Shown piece by piece: positions 42,695 through 53,929 of a DNA stretch of 64,000 nt. A program made the position numbers and the translations under genes. Source of the DNA: Aspidapion aeneum (Eukaryota; Arthropoda; Insecta; Coleoptera; Brentidae); NCBI GenBank assembly GCA_963576565.1, contig OY755040.1, positions 23,130,543 to 23,194,542 of the forward strand, given 5' to 3'. The notes beneath the pieces are model-generated. The model ran no database searches. It was not told where the DNA came from and saw only the letters and a list, made by a program, of their open reading frames with translations. How positions within the stretch are numbered: the stretch's first letter is position 1; every line of letters begins with the position of its first letter.

Positions 42695-44595
42695 TTTTTT
42701 TTTACGGGTATGCGCACTCGCAAGGAGATCCCTATCACGCTCGAGGAGCGGCAAGTGTGCGAAAATGTTGGTGTGTGTTGGTTTTGAAACGGTTCAGGTT
42801 GTAACCTGCAGGGAAAACTGTCGCAGGGAGTTTATTCCACAGCGATGCTGTTCTCCAGAGATATGAATTCTGATATAATGAGGTTCTTGGTGCCTCTATT
42901 TTGACAATAAATTGATGGTTACCGTCTGTTTGACGTGTTCGCCTAGTAGGTGCTACTCCCGGGGGGATCATACGTGCCAACTCTTCAGAGCATTTTCCGT
43001 GATAATACCTGTAGAAGAGAGATAGATCGCCCACAGTTCTTCGATGTTCGAGACTATCCAAGCTACGGGTAAGTGCGGGGTCATTGATCAGCTTGATAGC
43101 TCGTTTTTGCACGGTGTTCAAAAGCATTAAGGTATGTTTGGGTGCCGCACTCCATATATGTGAGCAGTACTCCATAGTCGGTCGAATCTGGGCTTTGTAG
43201 AGTGTCAGCAGTTGGCTTGGTGTATACAGATGTCTTGTACGAAATAGCACCCCAAGCTTTTGGGACGCCCTTTTAGCTATATCTGCTACGTGACTGTGCC
43301 AAGACATGTTGGTCTCTGCAGTGACTCCTAAGATGTTCAACTGGCTCTGCAATGCGACAGCACTTCCAGATAGCATGATGTTTGGCTCACCGGTGCTGGT
43401 CTTTTTTGAAAACAGGGCTGCTTGGGTTCTCTGCGCGTTGAACTGTACAAGGTTTTTGTTGCCCCAGTCCTCTATTATCTCCAAGTCGTTATTTATCTGT
43501 GATATTTCAGTTAGTCTAAGGTAATGGAATTCACGTGCGGAGAGACATGTGGGTGGTATGACTGAGGAGACTACATTGCCATCATCTGCAAAGCAATAAA
43601 GTGGATTTACTGTTTTATCTATGAGGTCATTTATGTAAATCAGAAAAAGTGTTGGCGAAAGGATTGCTCCCTGTGGCACACCAGCATTTATTTGGTAAGA
43701 GTTGGAGTTCCGGCCATCCAGTGCAACATAAATGGATCTATCCTTAAGGTAACTTTCAAACCAAGTGCAAAGTCTCGGCGACAATCCCGTTGCTTTGAGC
43801 TTGTTGAGCAGATTTTCATGCCAGACTTTATCGAATGCTTTAGATATATCTAAGGCAATTGTTCTTGTTTCACCTCGCAACTCAATCGCTTTTTGCCATA
43901 AGTGAGTGACGTATGTAAGTAAATCGCCAGTTGACCTATATTTTCGAAATCCGTATTGCTTGTCATTGATAATTTTGTACTTTTCCAAGTACTTGGTTAG
44001 GTGATTGTTCACAACTCTTTCCATTACTTTTGATATCACCGGAAGTAGAGCAATTGGTCTATAGTTTAACGGATCTGTCTTTTTTCCTTTCTTTGGAATG
44101 GGTTGTACTGCGGTAGACTTCCATGATGATGGATATACTCCTTGCCTATAAGATAAATTGAATAATTTTGCGAAAGTTGGGGTGAGTTCGCTAGCACAAT
44201 TTTTGAGTACTATCGCGGGAATGCCATCTGGACCCATTGCTTTGTTTGTATCCAACTTTTTAAGGGATTTTCGTATTTCTCTGTGACAAAAGGGTACCTC
44301 TGGCATACTGTGGGAAACCCTTTCAATGAACGGTGGAGTTTTTCCATTTGGCACGGTTAGGTTGGAGTTGGAGGAAAAGATTTTGGCCAGCATATTGGCT
44401 TTTTCCTCTGATGTTGTGGCTAAGTGAGTATTTTTATCTGTAAGTGGTGGTATGGATGACTTGGTGAAGTTTGATCCAACGGCTTTTGCAAGAGACCAAA
44501 AGGACCTAGAACTACTTGGACAATTCAGCAACCTGTTTTTTATTCTTTGATTGTATGTTTCTTTGGCGGCGTCAATAGCAACTATTTCTGGCTTT
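42695..44595 (-). mobile_element. 5'-truncated LINE insertion (Jockey/CR1 group)
   Basis: The minus-strand 3' end is a run of nine A (T on +, 42695-42703) right after the stop region. The 5' end breaks off inside the open frame near 44590. Both edges fall exactly where the host element's sequence is split, with GTA at each side as a possible short target duplication. The endonuclease part is missing. Confidence 0.85.
42735..44531 (-). CDS. LINE reverse transcriptase, partial but open (598 codons)
   Basis: Retrotransposon reverse transcriptase that would copy its RNA at a nicked target. The frame is open from at least 44590 (KPEIVAIDAAKETYNQR) to a stop at 42735. In order: RSFWSLAKAV spacer, KAMGPDGIPAIVLK (RT0/1), YRPIALLPVISKVMERV, KQYGFRKYRSTGDLL, ALDISKAFDKVWH (first catalytic Asp), AGVPQGAILSPTLFLIYIND, CFADDGNV (catalytic DD), and a C-terminal SLWNKLPATVFP block. 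The order and motifs are those of the Jockey/CR1 group. Truncated at the 5' side, so immobile, but with no internal stop, hence young. Confidence 0.9.
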   Translation of the reverse strand: MLNCPSSSRSFWSLAKAVGSNFTKSSIPPLTDKNTHLATTSEEKANMLAKIFSSNSNLTVPNGKTPPFIERVSHSMPEVPFCHREIRKSLKKLDTNKAMGPDGIPAIVLKNCASELTPTFAKLFNLSYRQGVYPSSWKSTAVQPIPKKGKKTDPLNYRPIALLPVISKVMERVVNNHLTKYLEKYKIINDKQYGFRKYRSTGDLLTYVTHLWQKAIELRGETRTIALDISKAFDKVWHENLLNKLKATGLSPRLCTWFESYLKDRSIYVALDGRNSNSYQINAGVPQGAILSPTLFLIYINDLIDKTVNPLYCFADDGNVVSSVIPPTCLSAREFHYLRLTEISQINNDLEIIEDWGNKNLVQFNAQRTQAALFSKKTSTGEPNIMLSGSAVALQSQLNILGVTAETNMSWHSHVADIAKRASQKLGVLFRTRHLYTPSQLLTLYKAQIRPTMEYCSHIWSAAPKHTLMLLNTVQKRAIKLINDPALTRSLDSLEHRRTVGDLSLFYRYYHGKCSEELARMIPPGVAPTRRTRQTDGNHQFIVKIEAPRTSLYQNSYLWRTASLWNKLPATVFPAGYNLNRFKTNTHQHFRTLAAPRA

Positions 44596-44865
44596 GTAAC
44601 AAATTTTATTAAAATCGGACAAGCAGTTTTTGAGTTATGCGCGTTGGTCGTTACAGACAGAGAGGCATATATACAGACAGACAGACAGACAGACGGCGCG
44701 ACAAAAAAGTTTTAAAATCATCTGAAACGTGCGATATCTAAAAGTTTTTGAAATCGGGGCAACTATTCCTTCTAATTTTTACATGTTCCCATAGCGCACA
44801 CTTATAGTACCTATACGTGTGACCTAAAAGTAGATAATTTGTACTCACCGTCTTAACAGACAGAA

Positions 44866-44976
44866 GTGCAAAATGTGCAAACTACTTTCTTTTGAATGCT
44901 TTTGGTTTGAAGTTCATAGAACTCATGCAAAAAACTTCTCTTCAGGGAACGTTTATAATGCAAACCCTGTACAGGG
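44866..44976 (+). repeat. Repeat unit, partner of 41160-41275
   Basis: TTTTGAATGCTTTTGGTTTG, GGGAACGTTTATAATG and CCCTGTACAGGG form the + orientation copy. Its last bases merge with the end of the 44971 fold-back. Confidence 0.6.
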
Positions 44977-45720
44977 TGTCCCAAATTCGATGTTTTGGGG
45001 GGGGGGTTTCAGGCATTTCTGGGGGAAAAGAAAACTGATCCTACTGACCCCCATTTGCGAGCATCAATTTCCAAAAGATGACTAAAGGTAAAAACTCCGT
45101 TTTGATCAAGCAAGTTGTGTTTTAAGCTATGTGGAGTTTTTGAGAAGTCTGCATTTTGGGAGGGGGCTTATAAGTTTTTTATTAATGAAAACTGATTTTT
45201 GGTGCAAGTTGCATTTTAATAGTTTTTTTAATAAAGAATCCAACTGTCAAATTGAATTTTATCTGTCACTTTTAGTTTTTGAAATATGGAATAAAATATA
45301 TGGAATGGACTCTTTTTATTCAAAATCCTAAATTGGCGTAAAATTTATATTTATTTTTTTTTTCATTTGTTATTAAAAAGAGTTGTTTAGAATCAAAAGT
45401 TACGGCAGATTCTTAATAAGCTACCATACTACCAAGGTACTTTACTTTTAACACTGTTTATCGAATTAACCTAAACTAAACCATGTATCGCTCACCGGAT
45501 GCAATAGTGGCACAACTCAAAATTTTGCAGTTTTAAGTTAATCTGCATAAAATACTTATTTTTTAAAGCTGTATCTTTTAAAAATATTGGCACATAGAAA
45601 ACTCGCTAGCAATCCGACAGATGGCACAAATGTCACTATTGATTTTACCGCATTTTTCCCACGTGCTATGGCCAACACCGGCACAAAAGTTTAGTACGTC
45701 GACAGCCGCCGACCAGTGTA

Positions 45721-47201
45721 CAGCGTGTCCCATTTTCGATGGGATTAAATGGGAAACTCGGTTATTATTAAAGATATTGATTTTCTGATTGCACCTTACT
45801 GTACTCTTTTTTTGAGCCTTTAAAAATGGCGTAATCAGATTTTTGCTATACCCCGTAGTTTCGCTAATACAGGGAGTTTTTAAAAATTTTTATTTTTAAT
45901 AATTCCTTGTATCTCGCTTATTTTGCGAGATACTTTTATTCTGTAAAAACATTGTTATGGCAACTTTTTTAGAAGAAAATAATGACGTTGTCAATTTTTT
46001 AAAATATTGTTTAGTTTTTGAGATATGGTATTTATTATAAAAAAATTAAATACGGACCTGGATTTTTTTTATTACTTTTTTGATTGGTTTCATGCTAGTA
46101 TTATTATAAAATAATAAAAATTTAAAAATTTTTTGTTTTAAGGTAAAAAAAAATATTTAATATTTTAAAAAAAATTAGTCCGAACCTGGATATTTCCAAC
46201 AAAAATATAAACTAAAAATTGCTATTTAAACAATTTTTAGTTTAACTGTTTTGATACTTAGCATATTAAAATGGTTTTACGTTAGTTTACAGATTTATTT
46301 GAAACAAAGTCTACGAAAAATACAAAAAAAAACAAATTATAAAAAATAACTAATCTTTCTGATTACCATTATGTGTAAGACATTGTTGGCATTTTTGAGT
46401 AATTTTTCTTAACGCATTTTGCATAAAAATATTTCTGCCATTTAAATATTGAGATTTTGTTGCTTGAATGAAGCAGTCAAACATATCACATTTTTCAAAA
46501 TCTGGATATGGTCGATTTCTAGCCAGTTTAAAATAATTGTAAGCTATTTACAAAAATGACAAGTAAAATGACAATGTCAATTCCACGCTTTTGTTTTGTA
46601 AATTTCACGACCTGCTGTTCGGTTATCAAATAATTAGTATGATATTATTTTTGTAACTTTTTAACGTTTTTTACTTTATTTATAAATCTTTTAATTATCA
46701 TTTCAAAACAGATAAACTAAAAATCGTTCAACTAGTGTGTCTTGCAATTTTTAATTTATAATTACGTTGGAAATTTCCAGGTTCGGACTATAATTTTTTT
46801 TTCAAATATTAAATAGCTTTTTTTAACCTTAAATCAAAAAAATATTAAAGTTTTATCATTTTAAGGTAATAATAGCATGGACCTAATCAAAGTAGTAATA
46901 AAAAAAATCCAGGTCCGTATTTAATTTTTTTATGATAAATACCATATCTCAAAAACTAAACAAAATTTTTAAAAATTGACAACGTCATTATTTTGCACTA
47001 AAAATGTTGCCATAGAAAGGTTTTTACAGAATAAAAATATCTTGCAAAATAAGCGAGATACAAGGAATTAATTCAGCAAAAATCTGATTACACCATTGTT
47101 AAGGGCTCCAAAAAAGAGCACGGTAAGGTGCAATCAGAAAATCGATATCTTTAATAATAACCGAGTTTCCTATTTAATCCCATCGAAAATGGGACACGCT
47201 G
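45721..47201. mobile_element. Long fold-back element D, copy 1 (1481 bp)
   Basis: CAGCGTGTCCCATTTTCGAT is inverted at the right end, with TA on both sides (45719-45720, 47202-47203). The arms of about 480 bp share AAAGATATTGATTTTCTGAT, TATCTCGCTTATTTTGC, ATGACGTTGTCAATTTT and TACGGACCTGGATTTTTT. The core (about 46340-46640) is single-copy within the element and contains a 55-codon minus-strand frame shared with copy 2 (52949-54585). Confidence 0.9.
46366..46540 (-). pseudogene. Short frame in the core of fold-back D, copy 1
   Basis: The minus strand reads LARNRPYPDFEKCDMFDCFI and on through QATKSQYLNGRN to a stop (TAG) at about 46355. The same segment is in copy 2 at 53636-53815 on the + strand with about six amino-acid changes. 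I do not recognise the family. Changes are mostly replacement, so it behaves as neutral sequence. Confidence 0.35.
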
Positions 47202-47713
47202 TACATGTGGGTCCGTGCAATAGTGTCATATTTTATTTAGTCCGGTAAGTTTATATAATTTTGATGTGTTTATTATGACAATAATGGCACATCTTTAAAT
47301 GTGTCATTATTGCATCTAAAAAGATATGAAAAAAAGAGACTGTTGGTGGAACATTTCCAGTTGTGTCAATATTGTTAGCATTTTTTATAAATTTGTGGTT
47401 TAAGAAGTAGGAATATCTTTTTTGTGCCATTATTGTTAAAGTTTGTTCCTTTTTCCTAAAGCATTTTTTAAAAATACAAAAATCAATAGTGGCACATGTT
47501 TTTATTTATTTTTTTGTTAATAATTTATGCAAAAAATATTTTTTTTTTCAAAAATATTTTTTTTGACCAATACTAAATATATATAAAAAAAATTATGAAC
47601 CAGGTAAAAAGCTTATTTATAAAAAAATTAAATTACTATGCATAATTTACAAAATCTTTATTTCCTGAAAACTTAAATTTTTTGAATGTGCCATTATTGC
47701 ATCCGGTGAGCGG

Positions 47714-47852
47714 TATATTGATTGATCTGGCTTATTTTCTTAACATGTTAGTTTAAGACCAAGCAGGAAAGATTCCCAGAAGATCAGAATCTTAATCGAA
47801 CATTCGTTGTAATTTATACCTTACCTGCACTCAATCCGCGGACACACTGTAT
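47714..47852 (-). repeat. Fragment of the CAGTGTGTCC element family
   Basis: It matches 60625-60742 (TATATTGATTGATCTGGCTT against TATATTAATTGATTTGACTC, TTTTCTTAACAT, CACACTGTA) and ends with CGCGGACACACTGTA. The left end is missing. Confidence 0.7.
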
Positions 47853-48482
47853 ATTAAAATGCGGTTTTTAGCTTTAAGCTTCTCGTGAAAATCAAGCCTC
47901 GCAAATCGGGGATCAGTTTTTTTATCTCCCCTAGAAACACCTGAAACTACCCAAAAGCATCAAATTTGGGACACCCTATACATAGTTTTTTTAAGGTTTG
48001 TTTCGTGAAAATTTTTTCTATGTAAAATATTAAAAAGTACTGTATATCAATATAAGTAAATGATTACATTTTGTTCGTGGGAAGATTTCTATGAGTCCAA
48101 GGGGTGGAGATTCCATGATTAACAGAAATTCAACTGATGAAGGGTGTAATTTTGATGGGTGATGGCCCTAGGTTGGTAATGTAAAAATAAAATAATGAAT
48201 ATGTATGATCTGGTTAAACACAACATTGTTAAAAGTATGAGGATATAAATACAGGGTGACTCTTTGACATATTTCTAAAAAACGCAAAATTTTAAAAAAA
48301 TCCCGGCGTTCCATTTAAGTCTAAAGCTAGATTTAAAGTCTATATCATTATTTTTGGGATAACTTTTAACAATTTTTTTTCGCCGGCCTATGCAATTTAT
48401 TATGGTAACAGCTAACTACTATCAAAAAGTTATCTCAAAAATTATGGAATGAACTATACAATCAATTTTCAAACCTGCTTAC

Positions 48483-49645
48483 TGTAAGCTTGACATTTGG
48501 GTTTCTTTAGGATCATTTACATTGCCAATTTGACGTTTGCTTAAGCAAAAGGGAGTTGGAATTTTATCAAGCACCTTGGAAATTGCAAGCTTTGACGCAG
48601 CCCGGCTACAGTGGTTAAAACTCCAATAAAACTAATGTTTCTACAAAATTTATACGATTTTAATGCTTCTTCAAAAATAAACAAAGGCCTACCATAACCT
48701 AAAAATTGACTATTGTAAATGCATACAGTCAGTTTCTGTGCGGACCCTTTACAATGGCCAATTTTTAGGGGTAAACCATCGAAGAAATAACATATATTTC
48801 TTCGATGGGTAAACCCATTTTAATTTTTTTTTGAAAAAGTATTTATGTAAAAGGGTAGTTTTTGTGGTATTTTTACCACCATAGCCTGGGGCTGGTGCAC
48901 AATTATTTTATCCATAGCGACCGAAAACAAAAAATTATTTAATTGCAAGTTATTTTTACTTTTTGAAATATTTTATTTTTAATTTATGCTATTTATTTGC
49001 TTTTATGCGTTCAGTTATTTATTCTAGTGGTTGCCTCGCGTATATTTTTCCTTTATTCCGCACTTTTGCGATAATTTTTTTGTTTTTTACTCGAAAACGC
49101 GAAAATATTTGTTTTTTTTTTACTTGTTTACGAAAACTTAACCGCACTTTAGCACGTGCATTTTTGTTTATTTTCTGCACTATGGTCGTTACCATGGAAA
49201 CAGTATCACGCGTCAAGGCATCAAGGTCTTTAAAAATCGGCACGCTTGGTATCTTTAGGTTAAGAATTTCGCCGAATTTTGACGATAAAAACAACGAAAT
49301 TTTTTTTCACTCGCGTCGCCAGTTTAATATCCCTTAGTTGGGGATATCTTTAGGGCGAATACTCGCGCCCGTTAATTAATAAAATACCGTTAATTACTTA
49401 CACGATATGAACGCTGCGTGCCTTAAAAGGACGAGAGGGATCCAACATGGCTGCTAGCATCAATTGTCATAATTTGAATTTTCGAGTGTTATTACACTCC
49501 AACCTTCATATTCCAAACCAAATTACGTCGAAGCTTGCAACTGCCAAGGCGCTTGAACAAATTCCAATTCCGCTTTGGCTTAAGCAAACGTCAAGTTGGC
49601 AATGTTTAACAATCCCATATGTCAAGCTTACAATAAACAATACCA
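48483..49645. repeat. Inverted arms with TTGCTTAAGCAAA-type core, partner pieces of a composite repeat
   Basis: Left arm 48483-48600 (AGCTTGACATTTGGG, CATTGCCAATTTGACGTTTG, AATTGCAAGCTTTGACG) is inverted at about 49515-49640. Between them lies a block (48600-48760) also seen at 51100-51235, with CCTACCATAACCTAAAAATT. A hairpin at 48766-48814 pairs CATCGAAGAAATA with its complement. An AT-rich frame at 48963-49337 and its antisense partner have no recognisable content. Confidence 0.65.
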
Positions 49646-51127
49646 GCTGGTTATCATAAGAATAACATATAGGGGAAACTGTTGTATACTGGGACACGTT
49701 TCATAGTGGGACAAATCAAATTTCACGCCACGGTTTCCCGTTAAAATTTTGAATAAATTACAGCGTCATCTACGCGTAGCGACATCTACTAAAAACCGCA
49801 ATTACGGCGCCTTCAAGTATTGCTTCTGTTTAATATCGTCCATAGCAAGTACGACACATGTCAATTTTTTTTTCTGACTTCACGTGTCCGACGCTATAAC
49901 GCATTTATACATGTGATTTTTTTAGTAAATAGTGGTTCAACTTGTTACTTAAGGTGTATAGAAGGTAAGTTTATGTAATAGTAGCGTTAATTTCTACGGT
50001 GCTAAAAAAAAATTGAACCTAATTTTAATGGCGTACCCTGTTGTATAGTGGGAATTTTAAACATGTTGTATAGTGGGACATACTTTTAAAGCAGCTTTAA
50101 AGGGTGTATAGTGGGACTATTTTGCTAATGCTATTATTTTATTATTCATGCAAGATAAAGCTTCAAATATAATAAGAACTTGTTTAAATATTGCGATGAG
50201 TGAAGTTTTAGTTTAATTAAAAGTTTACGTACAATTTTATCTTTATTTTTTTTAAAAAGGGTGTTTAGTGGGACCCTTTTGCTAAAACGTTATTTACGAT
50301 TTTATTTTTATTTTGCCAAAATTAATAACCCTAATAGTACCAAAAAAAGACTCCGAAAATGCAGGCAATGCGTTTTTAATTTTGATCCAACACCCCATAA
50401 TATGGAATAGGTCATATGAATATGTGTTAGTTGTTGAAATTGTTGTTTGTATTGACCATTTACGGTCTTTAATAACCTAGTTTTAGAGTTTTGTTTTTAT
50501 TTTTTTTATTTTTACCAATAAAGATTATTTTCATTTATGAAATATGTTTTATTATTGTTGTTTTATAGTATTTTTAGTAATAAAAACAGATTTTTTGCCC
50601 TGTTGTCCCAGTATGCACTAGGCCTATTCCCACTATGCAACATGGGGTGGTTGTATAGTGGGAATCTGTGGTATACTGGGACTAGCTCATTATTCCTTCA
50701 TTCTTCTTTTTTGTTTGCATATTATGTTTACTATTATAGCTGCACTTGATGCTAATGCATGGATCTTGAGAAAAATCACTTACCAAATCAATCAGCTTTA
50801 TTTGCAATATCAATTAGAAAAAAATTGTCCCACTATACAACAGCTTCCCCTACTAACGAAAAAATAGTTGTCCCAAAAATAATGGCATGAACTTGTATCC
50901 ATCTCAACGGGGTCGGTTCAGTTCGGTTCGGTTCGGTTGACCGAAAAAGGTTCGTGATATAATAAGATATTTGCATTAATAAAATGTAAAACCCATAAAA
51001 ATTAAAAAGTGCAGTATTTGAAGAACCAATACAAGCTCGTTCTAACAAGCTGATGATCCATGTTCATTATTTTAAATTCGGTCGCTTTGGATAAAATAAT
51101 TGTGCACCAACCCGGCTATGGTGGTAA
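48872..51127. repeat. Inverted arms enclosing the 49672-50850 element
   Basis: TTACCACCATAGCC and GCTGGTGCACAATTATTTTA with TCCATAGCGACCGAA (48872-48924) are matched in reverse at 51077-51127. The unit is interleaved with the 48483-49645 pair, so at least two elements have inserted or recombined here. Confidence 0.7.
49672..50850. mobile_element. TA-flanked element with repeated GTATAGTGGGAC motif (1179 bp)
   Basis: The ends GGGGAAACTGTTGTATACTG and GGGGAAGCTGTTGTATAGTG (inverted) are flanked by TA (49670-49671, 50851-50852). Variants of GTATAGTGGGAC occur at about 49683, 49704, 50042, 50066, 50106, 50262, 50602, 50628, 50651, 50672 and 50828, on both strands. No transposase is readable; frames inside (50537-50867) have no known motifs. 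By its ends and TA site it probably belongs to the pogo/Tc1 group. Confidence 0.85.
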
Positions 51128-51230
51128 AGAAATCAAAAAACTACCTTTCTTACAAAATAAATACTTTTTCCATACGCTTTTAAGAAAATAAAAATGGACC
51201 TACCATAACCTAAAAATTGTCATTGTAAAT

Positions 51231-51960
51231 TACGGTGGATAGAATAGACCGGTGTTTGGATCTTATAAATATATGTCGAATTTTCACGTCACTGGTGGTC
51301 CAGCTGATTTTTATACCCTGTTTCCACCAGTGCATGCCCACCCCGATTCAAAAAACGCATCACGTGATGGACCATGGATTTGCACCGGTTTTAAATGCAT
51401 CGTCACCTGATGCGTTTTTTGAATCGGGGTGGGCATGCATTGGTGGAAACAGGGTATTAGAAACAAAGGTTAGATATGATATGAACAACTAATATTTTTT
51501 GATTTTTTTGTAAACTAAGGCAATTTTCCTACTATTTTTTAGTATATTCTTATAAAATAATATTTTTCAGACATTACCAGTCGTTATTTTTCTTAGCCCG
51601 CTACATTTCTCTTTACACAAAAATTAAAATTCGAAGAAAATAATGTGTTCGTTTCAATAGTCCTCGGTTCACCTTTGATACGAAACGATCACATTCAGTT
51701 TGACTTGTAGTTTAAGTTTTGTGTAATAAAAAATAAAGCGGGCTAAAAAAAAATACAGACAATACGTCTAGAAAATTACATTTTATAAGGATGTACTAGA
51801 AAACAGTAGGAAAATGGCCTGAGTTTTCAAAAAATATTAGTTGTTCCGTTGTTCATATCAGATCTAACTTTTGCAGCAAAAATCAGCTGGACCACCAGTG
51901 AGGTGGAAAATTCGACATATATATATAAGGTCCGAACACCGGTCTATTCTATCCATCGTG
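51231..51960. mobile_element. Mutator-like fold-back, copy 2 (730 bp)
   Basis: The ends TACGGTGGATAGAATAGACC and CACGATGGATAGAATAGACC (inverted) carry a perfect 9-bp target duplication ATTGTAAAT (51222-51230, 51961-51969). The arms include TCGACATATATTTA, CTGGTGGTCCAGCTGATTTT and, deeper, AACAACTAATATTTTTTGA and TTACACAAAA. A 139-bp hairpin (51316-51454) is inserted in the left arm. Confidence 0.92.
51316..51454. mobile_element. TA-flanked hairpin MITE (139 bp) nested in the Mutator-like copy
   Basis: CCCTGTTTCCACCAGTGCAT with GCCCACCCCGATTC, AAAAAACGCATCA is inverted with only two or three mismatches. TA lies at 51314-51315 and 51455-51456. The right arm of the host element lacks this segment. 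Confidence 0.92.
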
Positions 51961-53569
51961 ATTGTAAATGGGTCCGCACAGAAACGTCAATTTTGAATGA
52001 AATTACGCTTGTTTGAAATTGATTGTAAATGTAGCTTTAAGTAGCACCTTGTTTGAAAGGAGTTAGTTAGTTAGACTGCAAAAATCTGACCTTCTTGTAA
52101 AGTTAAATCGACGTGTCCCAGTGGTTTTTTAAAATTTTGCGTACCTAATTTTTTTACGTAAAAATATGGTCATTGTAAGTTTTCAAAGACTCACCCAGTA
52201 AAATTGCATTCACTGTTATTTAGTTAGAGTTTCTACAGTAAGCCAAGCACATATATTTAATCGTAAATTTGAGTACTTAATTAGATGTAAGCTGTCCTTA
52301 GGCTTCGTAGACCACTGCAGATCTATCGTGTCCATTTGCGCAAACTACTCACACAAGTCATTTGCAACTTGAGTGTATGTACAGGTTGTCCCAAATTTGA
52401 CAGTTTAGGGAGGATTAAAGTATTTCCAGGCGAGGTAGGAATAAACTGACTCGATTTTTTAATAAAAGTTCAAATGTGAAAACCGCATATTCATATGACA
52501 AGCCGTTTTAAAGCTACAGGGGTTTTGTCAAAACTCTGCATTTTGGGAGGGTTTCTATAACTTTTTTATTTATGAAAATTTCATTTTGGGATAAACTGCG
52601 TTTGTACAGACTAACTTATAATTTATTAATATTTATTTTTTATATATTTTTTGTTTTTATTTGATATTTTAATTTGTTAAGTGGGTTTAAACTACTGTTA
52701 AATTATTAAATTAAAAAATATATTAAAAGCGTCATTAAAAAATTTAAATTTAAAAAATAATAAAGAATTAAAAGAATAAAATATTGAGTGTAATACGTCA
52801 TCTTAAAGCAAATTATACGCTGATTTGATAAATCGAATAAAAAAAACGGTCATTCCATAAGAAAACTTTATGTAATATCTGAAAAAAGTGTGTAAATTCA
52901 ATTCATAGATTGATTTTTGATTGACAAATCTATAAAAACAACAATGTACATCGTGTCCCATTTTCGATGGGATCAAATGGAATACTCGGTTGTTATTAAA
53001 GACATTGATTTTCTGATTGCATCTTACCGTGCTCTTTTTTTGAGCCCTTAAAAATGGTGTAATCAGATTTTTGCTATACCCCATGATTTCGCTAAAATTA
53101 CATTTTGAATAATTCCTGGTGTCTCGCTTATTTTGCAAGATATTTTTATTCTGTAAAAACCTTTTTATGGCAACTTTTTTAGAGCAAAACAATGACGTTG
53201 TCAATTTTTTTGAATATTAATTCGTGTTTTTCATAAAAATATTAAATACGGACCTGGATTTTTTTATTACTATTTTGATTGGTTTCATGCTAGCTATTAT
53301 TATGTTAAAATGATAAAACTTTAATATTTTATTGATTTAAGGTGAAAAAAAATAATATTTAATATTAAAAAAGTCCGAACCTCGAAATTTTCAACGTAAA
53401 TATATATTAAAAATTGCAAGATACACTAGTTGAACGATTTTTAGTTTATCTGTTTTGAAACGTTATTTAAAAGATTTATAAATAAAGTAAAAAACGTTAA
53501 AAACTTACAAAAATAATATCATAGTAATTATTTGATGGTAGCACAGCAACTCATGAAATTTACGTCAAC

Positions 53570-53815
53570 ATGGAAAAACAAAAGCGTGGAATTGACATTT
53601 TACTTGTCATTTTTGTGAATGGAAATTATTCTAAAATGGCTAGAAATCGACCATATCCAGATTTTAAAAAATGTCATATGTTTGACTGCTTTATTCAAGC
53701 AACAAAATCCCAATATTTATATGGCAGAAATATGTTTATGCAAAATGCGTTAAGAAAAATTACTCAAAAATACCAACAATGTCTTACACATAATAGCAAT
53801 CAGTTTGAACATTAA
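53570..53815 (+). pseudogene. 81-codon frame in the core of fold-back D, copy 2
   Basis: It starts MEKQKRGIDILLVIFVNGNY and its second half corresponds to the frame in copy 1, while the first half is frameshifted in copy 1. No recognised domain. Possibly a captured host or transposon exon; replacement changes outnumber silent ones between the copies, so there is no sign of protein-level conservation. Confidence 0.3.
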
Positions 53816-53929
53816 TATCATAAAAAAAATTGTTATTATTTTTTGTAATTCGTTATTTTTTTTGTATTTGTCGTAGACTTTGTTTCAAACAAATCTATAA
53901 ACTAAAACAAAACCATTTTACTTTGCCAT

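Larger units (their letters stand above)
42585..44821 (+). mobile_element. GCTCACAC-type element, copy 3, interrupted by a LINE
   Basis: The left part (42585-42694) matches copy 1 from CTAATTTTTGGAA through CTACCCCCACCCTTTTTT to AACC.A.GTA. The right part (44596-44821) resumes with AAATTTTATTAAAATCGG, GTTTTTGAGTTATGCGCGTT, CAGA repeats and ends in GCGCACAC. The two halves are contiguous in the uninterrupted copy at 28521-29260. Confidence 0.85.
45488..47713. mobile_element. TA-flanked element with repeated CAATAGTGGCAC motif (middle shell)
   Basis: TCGCTCACCGGATGCAATAG at the left is inverted at the right (GCATCCGGTGAGCGG), with TA outside both (45486-45487, 47714-47715). Variants of GCAATAGTGGCACA recur in both orientations near 45501, 45622, 47218, 47279, 47300, 47376, 47430, 47483 and 47688. 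A fold-back is inserted at 45721-47201. Confidence 0.8.
44971..47980. mobile_element. ACAGGGTGTCCC fold-back, copy 2, outer shell of a three-level nest
   Basis: ACAGGGTGTCCCAAATTCGA at the left pairs with CAAATTTGGGACACCCTATA at the right. The left arm (to about 45250) shows the family's CATTTCTGGGGGAAAAGAAA, AACTGATC, CATTTGCGA and TCTGCATTTTGGGAGGGG; the right arm (47850-47980) shows CGCAAATCGGGGATCAGTTT. It encloses 45488-47713, which encloses 45721-47201, plus a fragment at 47714-47852. Confidence 0.83.

Noticed and set aside
48963..49337. 124-codon frame and its antisense partner
   Set aside because: Phe/Lys-rich composition from AT-rich DNA, inside a composite inverted repeat; no recognisable domain.
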